Below, in pieces: positions 1-5,418 of a DNA stretch of 5,733 nt; position 1 is the stretch's first letter; each line of letters begins with the position of its first letter. The notes below the pieces were generated by a model, which saw only the letters and a program-made list of their open reading frames with translations, searched no databases and was not told the origin of the DNA. The stretch is taken from positions 1-5,733 of the forward strand of contig CAZAON010000107.1 of assembly GCA_964486655.1 (NCBI GenBank), in the 5' to 3' direction. Source of the DNA: JADKIH01 sp964486655 (GTDB lineage Bacteria; Bacteroidota; Bacteroidia; AKYH767-A; 2013-40CM-41-45). The position numbers and the translations under genes were made by a program.

Positions 1-1900
1 GTTTTTGATTTTTATACGTAATTGATATTCCGCCAGTGAATGATCTCAGCGGCATTGGACGGTTTTCGACTGACTGATAATTTTCATTCTTGAGATTATT
101 TATCCTGAAGAAAACCCGGGCATTTATTTTATTCAAAATGAATATTTGTGCAGCTTCAGCATTTATGATTATGTATTCATCAAGCTGCGAAGTATTGTCG
201 GATGTGGTGTAACGATACCCTGTATAGGAAAATGTTGTTGTAAGCCGGAAATATTTATATTCCAATGTTAGCCTTGCATTTGCCGAATGTGGAGGAACAT
301 AAATCAGTTGTTTCTGATATGATTCATCCATGGGCCTCACCGACTTTTCGTTTGTACTAATGGTATAATTGTAACCAAGCACTGTATTAAGTCCGAACTT
401 TCCTTTTGTCAGTGAATAATTCAGGCTTGTCTCAATTCCCCGGCTTTTAACCTCCGATAAATTCTGAGGCCTCCATAAATTTGAAGTCGAAGGATACCAG
501 ATGATCCAGTCTTTTATTTCACGGTAATAGCCTGTGAAATTCAAAAGAAGTCTCGAAGATTTTGTTCCGGTTAACACAAGTGGCTCAAATTGTAGTCCGG
601 CTTCGGCATTATAACCGTTTTCAGATTTCAAGTCCGGATTACCTCCCGGATTCCAGTAGAGATCATTCAACGTCGGATAGCGGAACACTTTTGAAACAGA
701 GGTTCTAATTAATAATGAGGAATGCAAATAATAATTGAGTCCGGCCGAATACAGGAATGGTGAATTGCCGGCCGAAGAAAATTCTTTTCTCATGCTGGCC
801 GATGCGTCAATCTTTTTATTCGCTGACTGGTAACGATACAGAATAAAGAACGCAAGCCTGTTTAAAGTGATATCGCTGAGATTGGCCGAAGAATCGACAA
901 AATTTGTCGTATTGTTTATTCCGCTTTGAAGTGTATGTTTTCTGAGAAATGATTTTTCAATCAGGGCCTCGGAAGAAAGGGTTTTGCAATTATTATTCGA
1001 AGGCTGACTTAAGTAAATATCATCATATTTCTGCTTCTCGCTAAAAAATGCGGTTCGGATGTTTAATTGATAATCATCTTTTACTTTTTTCCATTCGGAT
1101 GATACTCTCAGATTCTCATCATCTTGAGTTGCATCTGATTTTGATTGTTGCAACGTGGGAGGAATTTGTCGGTCAAAAACCGAATTCCATAAGCGGAAAT
1201 TCAATGTCGAATACTTGCCTGTTTTAAGATAATGTTCGGTTAATATGCTCAGGTGTTTTATGTGTGAATGAGTTTGAGTCTCTTTTTCGTTTTCGCTATT
1301 CAAATAAGTATAGTCGTTCTGATTATCATTTCCGATGACTTTAAAAGATCCATAATAAGATGAATTTCCAAAAGTGACTTCGGCGAATTGTGTATAGTCA
1401 TTAAAGCTTCCGAAAGCGAATCCGCCTGTTACACTAAATCCTGTTCCGAAATGAGGTACGTTAATTAACGATACGGTTCCGCTTACAGCACCGCTTCCCC
1501 AGAGTGTTGATGCTCCGCCATAAAGTATTGAAGCCTGATCAAAGAATAGATTGTCGGCAAGAGTCAGATCGGTTAATCCGTGTAAAGGACTGCCGATCGG
1601 AAAACCGTTCCATAATACTGCCGTATGATAAGAGCTTCCGCCACGAAGAGTAATAGTAGATAGCTGTCCCGGACCATAATCTTTAATGGTGATTGCTGTG
1701 TTATTTTTCAGAAGCTGGTCAAGTGATAAAATATTCAGGCGTGCAATTTCAGAGCTGTCAATACTTTCGCTGTTCAAACCGCTTTGGTACGTATTTCGAA
1801 CGGATGATATTTTAACTTCATGCAGTTCGATAGTAGAATCGACCTGTGCGAAGGCTTGTCCGGCAATACATAATAGCAATATGAATGAGAGATATCTCAT
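1..1900 (-). CDS. TonB-dependent outer-membrane receptor, probable cobalamin (BtuB-type) transporter; 3' end cut by window edge
   Basis: The reverse-strand frame opens with ATG at 1900 and stays open to base 1, giving 633 codons. Residues 1-19 form a signal peptide (MRYLSFILLLCIAGQAFAQ). A TonB-box-like segment ELHEVKIS lies at about 25-32. The plug domain spans about 40-147, with TITLRGG at 82-88, LWNGFPIGSPLHG at 96-108 and YGGASTLWGSGAVSG at 127-141. The rest is a beta-barrel with alternating aromatic strands, including FRYPTLNDLYWNPGGNPDLKSE, typical of BtuB/FepA-like receptors. The last residues (NNLKNENYQS, then GGISITYKNQK) resemble the final barrel strands, so probably only a few residues are missing. 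Such receptors bind a ligand at the cell surface and import it using TonB-ExbBD energy. The cobalamin riboswitch directly upstream is the main reason for proposing B12 or a related corrinoid; the protein alone shows only the family. The gene diverges from the small secreted-protein gene at 2386. No gene symbol is given because orthology to btuB cannot be tested here. Confidence 0.93.
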   Translation of the reverse strand, partial: MRYLSFILLLCIAGQAFAQVDSTIELHEVKISSVRNTYQSGLNSESIDSSEIARLNILSLDQLLKNNTAITIKDYGPGQLSTITLRGGSSYHTAVLWNGFPIGSPLHGLTDLTLADNLFFDQASILYGGASTLWGSGAVSGTVSLINVPHFGTGFSVTGGFAFGSFNDYTQFAEVTFGNSSYYGSFKVIGNDNQNDYTYLNSENEKETQTHSHIKHLSILTEHYLKTGKYSTLNFRLWNSVFDRQIPPTLQQSKSDATQDDENLRVSSEWKKVKDDYQLNIRTAFFSEKQKYDDIYLSQPSNNNCKTLSSEALIEKSFLRKHTLQSGINNTTNFVDSSANLSDITLNRLAFFILYRYQSANKKIDASASMRKEFSSAGNSPFLYSAGLNYYLHSSLLIRTSVSKVFRYPTLNDLYWNPGGNPDLKSENGYNAEAGLQFEPLVLTGTKSSRLLLNFTGYYREIKDWIIWYPSTSNLWRPQNLSEVKSRGIETSLNYSLTKGKFGLNTVLGYNYTISTNEKSVRPMDESYQKQLIYVPPHSANARLTLEYKYFRLTTTFSYTGYRYTTSDNTSQLDEYIIINAEAAQIFILNKINARVFFRINNLKNENYQSVENRPMPLRSFTGGISITYKNQK

Positions 1901-1901
1901 C

Positions 1902-1994
1902 GGAACAGTTTAAAAGGACAGCTTTAAGAAAAATGCAAATACGCGAAAGCGCATTCGACATTAGCTTTAGTCGCGAAAGCATTGTCCTGTTTCC
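1902..1994 (-). promoter_or_regulatory. Candidate riboswitch expression-platform hairpin reaching the receptor start codon
   Basis: On the minus-strand RNA, AGGACA (from 1988-1983) can pair with TGTCCT (from 1920-1915). The stem continues with GCTTT (1980-1976) against AAAGC (1925-1921) across a 2-nt bulge, giving 11 bp. An outer GGAAAC (1994-1989) can also pair with GTTCC (1906-1902), which lies immediately 5' of the ATG. The outer strand overlaps the 3' strand of riboswitch P1 (1995-1990), so the two pairings compete. The loop contains two copies of the minus-strand nonamer GCTTTCGCG (1980-1972 and 1950-1942) 30 nt apart. The geometry suggests control of translation initiation, but which state is ligand-bound cannot be read from sequence. 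Confidence 0.5.
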
Positions 1995-2140
1995 GGCCGG
2001 TCTCCTGGCTTACTCCTTATTGGCGCCTTCCCATTTTGTGCCTCTTCGGCACATCACAGTGGCGTAAATGTCCAACCTATGCTGAGTTTACAGTTGCGCG
2101 TCAGCCCGTGATTTGCACACGGTTCCCATACTCGCGGAAA
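1990..2140 (-). promoter_or_regulatory. Cobalamin (adenosylcobalamin-type) riboswitch
   Basis: Read on the minus strand, the conserved landmarks of the cobalamin aptamer occur in order. These are GGGAA and a CCGTG/CACGG stem near the 5' end, the CGCAACTGTAA segment, GCCACTG (2063-2057), a GTGCC/GGCAC hairpin (2052-2038), GGGAAGGC (2032-2025), and the B12 box AAGCCAGGAGACCGGCC (2011-1995). A closing P1 helix is possible between TTTCCG (2140-2135) and CGGAAA (1995-1990). The aptamer ends about 90 nt before the receptor ATG and reads in the same direction. In this family, ligand binding usually represses expression of the downstream transporter or biosynthesis gene. Confidence 0.96.
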
Positions 2141-2143
2141 GTG

Positions 2144-2151
2144 CGAATATA
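2144..2151 (-). promoter_or_regulatory. Candidate -7 box for the riboswitch/receptor transcript
   Basis: The minus strand reads TATATTCG, one mismatch from the Bacteroidota -7 consensus TAnnTTTG. A start site about 5-7 nt downstream (near 2137-2139) would fall at the 5' strand of riboswitch P1, where the transcript should begin. No TTTG is present at the expected -33 distance; that space is already inside the heptamer repeat. Confidence 0.45.
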
Positions 2152-2158
2152 GTATTTA

Positions 2159-2343
2159 GTATTGAGAATTGGGGATTGAGGATTAAGGACAAAGGATAAA
2201 GGACAAAGGAAAACCATTACTGATTAGTAGTGCATGCCTTTGTCCTTAGTCCATAGTCCATAATCCATAATCCATAGTCCTTAATCCATAGTCCTTAATC
2301 CATAATCCATAATCCTTAATCCATAGTCCTATTTCCTTTGTCC
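2159..2343. repeat. Inverted array of degenerate 7-bp repeats (TCCWTAR family)
   Basis: The right arm (2236-2343) holds 15 heptamers in unbroken 7-nt register from 2236 plus a final TCC. From 2243 to 2326 every one of 12 units is TCC[A/T]TA[A/G], varying only at positions 4 and 7. The edge units are TCCTTTG or TCCTATT-like. The left arm (about 2159-2210) carries the reverse complement in the same 7-nt period (GGATTGA, GGATTAA, GGACAAA, GGATAAA, GGACAAA). The arms are separated by about 25 nt (2211-2235). The innermost pairing GGACAAAGG (2201-2209) with CCTTTGTCC (2237-2245) is perfect, and pairing continues imperfectly outward. The array fills the space between the divergent receptor and small secreted-protein genes. 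Its function is unknown; it may be a slippage-prone repeat, a hairpin or a DNA-binding array. Confidence 0.9.
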
Positions 2344-2385
2344 AAATTTACCTATCTTCATGGTCGTTAATTAAAACTACAAACC

Positions 2386-2715
2386 ATGAAAGCAATTTTC
2401 AGTTTAGCTGTTGCAGTATTATTTACTATTGGAGCATTTGCGCAGGAAAGTAAGAAGGAGAAAAAAGCAGATGCAGATGCGAAGCCAAAGTATAATCATG
2501 AATGCTACATGATGAAAGACGGGGTCTTGTTACATCATATGGACGATAAGACTGAGGCAATTAAGATCGATGTCAAATTAAAAAATGGAACTGTACTTAC
2601 TCCGACTGGTAATATGATGACATACGATGGTACCAAGACTCAACTTTTAAACGGTCAATGTGTTTCGTTAATGGGAGGAGTAGGGGAGTGTGAGGAGATG
2701 CATGAAGCGAAGTAA
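2386..2715 (+). CDS. Small secreted/periplasmic DUF6799-like protein
   Basis: This 109-residue protein begins with a signal peptide (residues 1-20, MKAIFSLAVAVLFTIGAFAQ), so it is exported. A lysine/acid-rich linker follows (21-36, ESKKEKKADADAKPKY). The mature domain, about 38-93, carries YMMKDG (41-46), VKLKNGTV (63-70), an MMTYDGTKT turn and LLNGQCV (87-93). This alternation of 'MMKDG' and 'NGT/DGT' strands recalls the Bacteroidota family DUF6799, assigned here from memory of the pattern. The tail is acidic, with cysteines at 40, 92 and 102 and two histidines at 50-51. Function is unknown; metal or envelope-stress roles would be guesses. The leader (TTAATTAAAACTACAAACC) is A-rich without a Shine-Dalgarno, as usual in Bacteroidota, and supports this ATG. 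A TATCTTCA at 2353-2360 is a weak -7 candidate without a proper -33 partner. The gene sits alone between two heptamer arrays. Confidence 0.85.
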   Translation: MKAIFSLAVAVLFTIGAFAQESKKEKKADADAKPKYNHECYMMKDGVLLHHMDDKTEAIKIDVKLKNGTVLTPTGNMMTYDGTKTQLLNGQCVSLMGGVGECEEMHEAK

Positions 2716-2721
2716 TTTTTA

Positions 2722-2843
2722 GTACAGAGTTCTGGGTACGAAGTACAAAGTACCAAGTACCAAGTACCCAATGCAACAGATTGCCAACATTCTTAAATAT
2801 GTGGTTTCTTTGTACTTTGTACTTTGTACTTGGTACTCGTTAC
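2722..2843. repeat. Inverted array of 7-bp repeats (GTACMAA family) downstream of the small secreted-protein gene
   Basis: The left arm (2722-2770) is seven heptamers in exact register: GTACAGA, GTTCTGG, GTACGAA, GTACAAA, GTACCAA, GTACCAA, GTACCCA. The right arm (2812-2843) is GTACTTT twice, GTACTTG, GTACTCG and a partial TTAC, the reverse complement of the same unit. Bases 2743-2767 and 2812-2836 are complementary at about 22 of 25 positions around a roughly 44-nt loop. A short T-run (2844-2849) follows, so the transcript of the upstream gene could end here, although the long loop makes this a poor canonical terminator. The unit is unrelated in sequence to the array at 2159-2343 but has the same period and arm layout. 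Confidence 0.88.
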
Positions 2844-2915
2844 ATTTTTCACCAAACAAAACCACACTCCGACCAATTAGACACCCTTTTATACTAAATA
2901 ACTGACCTTCTGCTA

Positions 2916-2960
2916 TATCTTTTTTTGAATCTTTCAGTATACCGTTCCAACCAACTGAAA
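2916..2960 (+). promoter_or_regulatory. Weak -7 candidate and leader hairpin before the DUF3052-like gene
   Basis: TATCTTTT at 2916-2923 is one mismatch from TAnnTTTG and would place the start of transcription near 2930. The short leader could then form a 7-bp hairpin, TTTCAGT (2932-2938) with ACTGAAA (2954-2960), ending one base before the ATG at 2962. No TTTG lies at the expected -33 position, so the promoter call is tentative. The hairpin pairing is exact, but its role is inferred. Confidence 0.35.
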
Positions 2961-2961
2961 A

Positions 2962-3381
2962 ATGTTTATGAAGGCAGCAGGATATTCTAATGTGCAACTG
3001 GCTAAAAAGCTGGGCATAAAAAGTATGTCGACGATACGAATAGTGAACGGACCGGATTACTACTTCGATTTGTTCAATGATTTACCGGAAGACATAAAGG
3101 AGGTGGTAAGAGGAAAAGAAAAAGTGGATGTCCTGCATTATTTTACGATGAATAAGGGTTATTTAGTAAAGGATATTAAAAAGATTAAGTCGGCTGTTAA
3201 GAAAGATGGAGCGATCTGGATCTCATGGCCGAAGAAGGCTTCGGGGATAATAACCGACATAAACGAGAATACGATAAGAGAAGTTGCACTGAAGAACGGA
3301 TTGGTCGATGTTAAGGTTTGTGCGATTGATGATATCTGGTCGGGACTGAAACTTGTTGTTAGAGCCGGTCAAAAGGGTTAG
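2962..3381 (+). CDS. DUF3052-like conserved cytoplasmic protein
   Basis: The product has 139 residues and lacks a signal peptide or membrane segment. It opens with AAGYSNVQLAKKLGIK, close to the 'AGYSGTPLAKKLGIK' start I recall for DUF3052-annotated proteins. Further hallmarks are DVLHYF (56-61), GAIWISWPKKASG (83-95) and a C-terminal REVALKNGLVDVKVC...DIWSGLKLVVR block (106-134). Length fits the family, so the gene looks intact. The biochemical role is unknown; the alternation of strands and helices suggests a small alpha/beta fold. Two in-frame ATGs (2962 and 2968) are possible. The second gives MKAAGYS and matches the family start slightly better. Codons are lysine-rich and AT-leaning like the rest of the window. 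The gene is alone and converges on the T9SS protein gene; a T8 run follows its stop, and the nearest clear terminator is at 3721. Confidence 0.88.
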   Translation: MFMKAAGYSNVQLAKKLGIKSMSTIRIVNGPDYYFDLFNDLPEDIKEVVRGKEKVDVLHYFTMNKGYLVKDIKKIKSAVKKDGAIWISWPKKASGIITDINENTIREVALKNGLVDVKVCAIDDIWSGLKLVVRAGQKG

Positions 3382-3418
3382 TTTTTTTTCTTACACTTAA
3401 ACCTACACTATTAAAATT

Positions 3419-3609
3419 GAACATTACGTCCCTACGGGACGGGGCAATGGGTTGCCATTCATTCTACCGATATTAAGTCCCTACGGGACGGCTGCTTGCG
3501 CAAATAAATCAAAATGTATTGAGATTCTTTCTTAAGCAGTCCCGTAGGGACTTAATATCGGTAGAAAGCGTAAACGCGATCAAACCCGTCCCGTAGGGAC
3601 GTAATGTTT
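3419..3609. repeat. Mirror-symmetric REP/BIME-like element with four palindromes
   Basis: Four copies of a 13-bp palindrome occur: GTCCCTACGGGAC at 3428-3440 and 3477-3489, and its reverse complement GTCCCGTAGGGAC at 3539-3551 and 3588-3600. Gaps are 36, 49 and 36 bp, so the whole element is symmetric about 3514. Each half has an outer palindrome flanked by AACATTAC (or its complement) and an inner one flanked by TCTACCGATATTAA (or its complement). The 36-bp spacers are identical over 14 nt next to the inner palindrome and unrelated over the other 22 nt. The element lies between convergent genes, the usual site of REP/BIME elements. No transposase is in the window. It could act as a transcription barrier or be a RAYT-mobilised sequence; both are inference. 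Confidence 0.88.
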
Positions 3610-3663
3610 AATGAATAATTATTTTATCTGTTATCGTTGATTTCGATCTATGATAATCCTTAA

Positions 3664-3685
3664 CCTGACGGCCATGCCAGTCAGG
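3664..3685. repeat. Isolated palindromic hairpin repeat
   Basis: CCTGAC (3664-3669) pairs with GTCAGG (3680-3685). The stem continues as GGC (3670-3672) with GCC (3676-3678) around a CAT loop, leaving one bulged A (3679). That gives 9 bp in 22 nt. No T-run follows on either strand, so it is not a plain terminator. It may be a further dispersed intergenic repeat. Confidence 0.6.
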
Positions 3686-3708
3686 GGTCACATGTTTATA
3701 TTCTAAAA

Positions 3709-3751
3709 GTTGCACACAACCGATCTGCCACAGGCGGATCGCCTTTTTTTT
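3709..3751 (+). terminator. Intrinsic terminator between convergent genes, possibly bidirectional
   Basis: On the plus strand CGATCTGCC (3721-3729) pairs with GGCGGATCG (3733-3741): 9 bp with one G-T wobble and an ACA loop, then CC and eight Ts (3744-3751). This is a strong terminator for transcripts from the DUF3052-like gene. On the minus strand an adjacent 4-bp hairpin (3720-3709, GTTG/CAAC) is followed by four Ts, which could help stop transcription of the T9SS gene; that half is weak. Confidence 0.8.
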
Positions 3752-3808
3752 CTTAGCTGCTAAAAAAGTTAACCGGTGTATTTAACCACCAAATACTTGT
3801 TCGCCAAA

Positions 3809-4915
3809 CTATTCAACCTTTAAAACTTTTTTCCTGACAGCCTTCCCGTCAACCTGAATAAAATAAAATCCTGCAGGTATTTGCGAAAGCATATTCAATT
3901 CTTTATTATAAATTTTTCCGGTGAAAATATTTTTGCCCGAATAATCGGATATTGAAATTTCGACCGGAAAGTTAAATTCACCCTGAATAGTTAAATTGGT
4001 TGATGAGGAAAATGGATTAGGGAATATAAGAATGTCATCTTTCCCTTCAGTTTCATTTACAGCAAGCGGAATAAAATTTCCCGGTGTACAACTTGCGAGG
4101 TCGGCAAATCCCATAGAAGGAAATGACATTACATTTTGAATGACGGCATTGTTACCGGATACGTGAAGGGAAACGATGGTTTGCGGGTGAACAGGATTTG
4201 CATTGCCCATACCGATATAATAAACATCATTGAGCATAAAAGATCCATAAGCATTCATGCAATCGAGGTTCATGGGGAAGGCGTTTAGACGAGTGCCGTT
4301 GGGGGAGAATTGGACGAGAGAATCGGCATGCGTATTTAAGCCAACGAGAGTCCAGATGTTTCCAAAAATATCAACAGCAAGATCCGCTACGGCGAAATTC
4401 CGGTTGAGGCCAAGGGAAGTGACGAGAGTGGTTGATGTGCCATCGTATCTCCAGATCTGATTTGGAGAGCCGCTGGTGTTATCAAAGGCGGTGTAGTATA
4501 GATAATTCTGGAAAGCGCCGCAGTTGCCGAAGAAGCTGAAATTAGGCGGAGTGGTAAGAGAGTCCCATGAATTACCGTTGAAGTACATGATGTCATGTCC
4601 GTCGGATCCATAAAATGTTTTTGGAATGGGAGCCGTATTCAGGTTATTACAAAATGCAATTGAATTGATGGGGCAGGTCTGGAAAACCGTGTCGGCATAA
4701 CTGATAGTTCCGTTAGAGATGGTCCAGCGAATAATCGCACCAAATGATTTAATACTCCAGAAACTTTGTTCGGTACACTGAACATCGTTTTGCGCGTTTG
4801 CCTGTTGGAATGTTTGCGATGAAAATTGCAAATCGTTTCCCGGTAATCCTTCAGATACCTGGGCAATAGAATAAACGGAACAGAGAAGGAATAAGAGGGA
4901 GATTCTGATTCTCAT
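3809..4915 (-). CDS. Secreted protein with C-terminal type IX secretion (T9SS type A) sorting domain
   Basis: The 368-residue product starts with a signal peptide (1-19, MRIRISLLFLLCSVYSIAQ) for Sec export. Residues about 293-368 are a T9SS type A sorting domain: ILIFPNPFSS (295-304), the ISISDYSGKNIF strand (about 320-331), then PAGFYFIQVDGKAVRKKVLK near the end. Such domains send the protein through the outer-membrane T9SS and are removed or anchored at the surface. The central part (about 50-285) has repeated aromatic/Gly strands such as DIMYFNGNSWDSL, NQIWRYDGTST, LAVDIFGNIWTL and DSLVQFSPNGT, consistent with beta-propeller blades like those of NHL/SMP-30-type proteins. Blade number and ligand are unclear. 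Several cysteines (47, 81, 89, 132, 219, 276) could form disulfides. No catalytic motif is recognised; adhesion or surface binding is a guess. The gene is monocistronic with its own promoter at 4933-4963. Confidence 0.92.
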   Translation of the reverse strand: MRIRISLLFLLCSVYSIAQVSEGLPGNDLQFSSQTFQQANAQNDVQCTEQSFWSIKSFGAIIRWTISNGTISYADTVFQTCPINSIAFCNNLNTAPIPKTFYGSDGHDIMYFNGNSWDSLTTPPNFSFFGNCGAFQNYLYYTAFDNTSGSPNQIWRYDGTSTTLVTSLGLNRNFAVADLAVDIFGNIWTLVGLNTHADSLVQFSPNGTRLNAFPMNLDCMNAYGSFMLNDVYYIGMGNANPVHPQTIVSLHVSGNNAVIQNVMSFPSMGFADLASCTPGNFIPLAVNETEGKDDILIFPNPFSSSTNLTIQGEFNFPVEISISDYSGKNIFTGKIYNKELNMLSQIPAGFYFIQVDGKAVRKKVLKVE

Positions 4916-4932
4916 GTTTTGAAATTATTAAA

Positions 4933-4963
4933 CTAAGATATAGTATTTATTGGCGTACTCAAA
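4933..4963 (-). promoter_or_regulatory. Bacteroidota-type promoter of the T9SS protein gene
   Basis: On the minus strand TTTG (4963-4960) is followed by exactly 19 nt and TATCTTAG (4940-4933). This matches TTTG-N19-TAnnTTTG with one mismatch. Transcription would begin near 4926-4928, leaving a leader of only about 11-13 nt before the ATG at 4915. The -33 element lies within AATTGTTAA-containing sequence repeated in the same orientation about 27 bp further upstream. Confidence 0.72.
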
Positions 4964-5363
4964 TTGTTAAAAATTTAAGTAGCGGGTCAATTGTTAAATT
5001 TCTCTTTCGGTTCCGCTTAAATACACATAGGTGGAGATAATATGTCGATGAATAAAGTCCAGGTGGATGTTCCGGATTAGAATCAAGGAACATCAGGTAA
5101 ACAAGCTACCCGTTTCAGCCGCAGTTTTGATTGTTGCGCCATGTGCATTTAAGTTTGCGGGTGCAAATGAAGGAATGTCATTTCTGAACCGGACGGGATG
5201 ACTTTCAAGGACTGATTCATCAGATTGTAGGGGGAATTCGGCAGATATGGAATGTTCAGGTAAAGCTGAGTTCCAACAGGGCCATTTTTCGATACTTGCC
5301 GATTTTCTAACAGTCCTCTTTACCAGCCACTTGCAATAGTGGCATGAATAAATTGCCCAAAAG
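4964..5363. other. About 400 bp intergenic region without a supportable gene
   Basis: No open frame here has both a start codon and a convincing protein pattern. Several short perfect hairpins are present: GATGTTCC/GGAACATC (5066-5073 with 5087-5094), TTTGC/GCAAA (5154-5158 with 5163-5167), CTGAT/ATCAG (5212-5216 with 5219-5223) and GCCACT/AGTGGC (5326-5331 with 5338-5343). On the minus strand one frame is free of stops from 5437 down to the TGA at 5095-5093 but contains no ATG. Base composition appears somewhat richer in G+C than the flanking promoter regions. It may be decayed coding sequence or hold an unrecognised structured RNA; neither is shown. Confidence 0.5.
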
Positions 5364-5393
5364 TTTGAATAAAGCCAAAATTTATTAGTTTTG
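5364..5393 (+). promoter_or_regulatory. Promoter of the tRNA-Asp gene
   Basis: TTTG (5364-5367) and a perfect TAnnTTTG box, TAGTTTTG (5386-5393), are separated by 18 nt. Transcription would start around 5400, about 20 nt before the mature tRNA. The leader could form a small CCCC/GGGG hairpin (5398-5401 with 5411-5414). A strong consensus match is expected for a tRNA gene. Confidence 0.78.
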
Positions 5394-5418
5394 CACTCCC
5401 CAAAAGTTAAGGGGATAC

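Noticed and set aside
1686..2067. Two plus-strand open frames (1686-1913 and 1885-2067)
   Set aside because: They are antisense to the 5' end of the receptor gene and to the cobalamin riboswitch, both strongly supported, and have no recognisable protein pattern.
2159..2343. Heptamer array as replication-origin iterons
   Set aside because: No replication initiator gene is nearby, the unit is only 7 bp and degenerate, and the inverted arrangement differs from iteron arrays.
2353..2360. TATCTTCA as promoter of the small secreted-protein gene
   Set aside because: Two mismatches to TAnnTTTG and the only nearby TTTG (2337-2340) is 12 nt away instead of about 19, so it is not listed as a separate feature.
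2719..2997. Minus-strand open frame of 92 codons
   Set aside because: Much of it is the translation of the GTACMAA heptamer arrays, which gives repetitive Tyr/Leu/Val/Thr peptides, and it overlaps the start of the well-supported DUF3052-like gene.
3428..3600. Four regularly spaced 13-bp repeats that superficially resemble a small CRISPR array
   Set aside because: The copies are two in each orientation around a centre of symmetry, the repeat is too short and fully palindromic, and no cas genes are present. A REP/BIME-like element fits better.
4257..4866. One plus-strand and two minus-strand open frames (4257-4460, 4387-4611, 4639-4866)
   Set aside because: All lie inside the T9SS-protein gene in other frames; their predicted products are low in domain-like pattern.
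5047..5080. Tiny plus-strand frame (MSMNKVQVDVPD) in the gene-free region
   Set aside because: Only 12 codons, no promoter, and it overlaps a hairpin; nothing supports translation.
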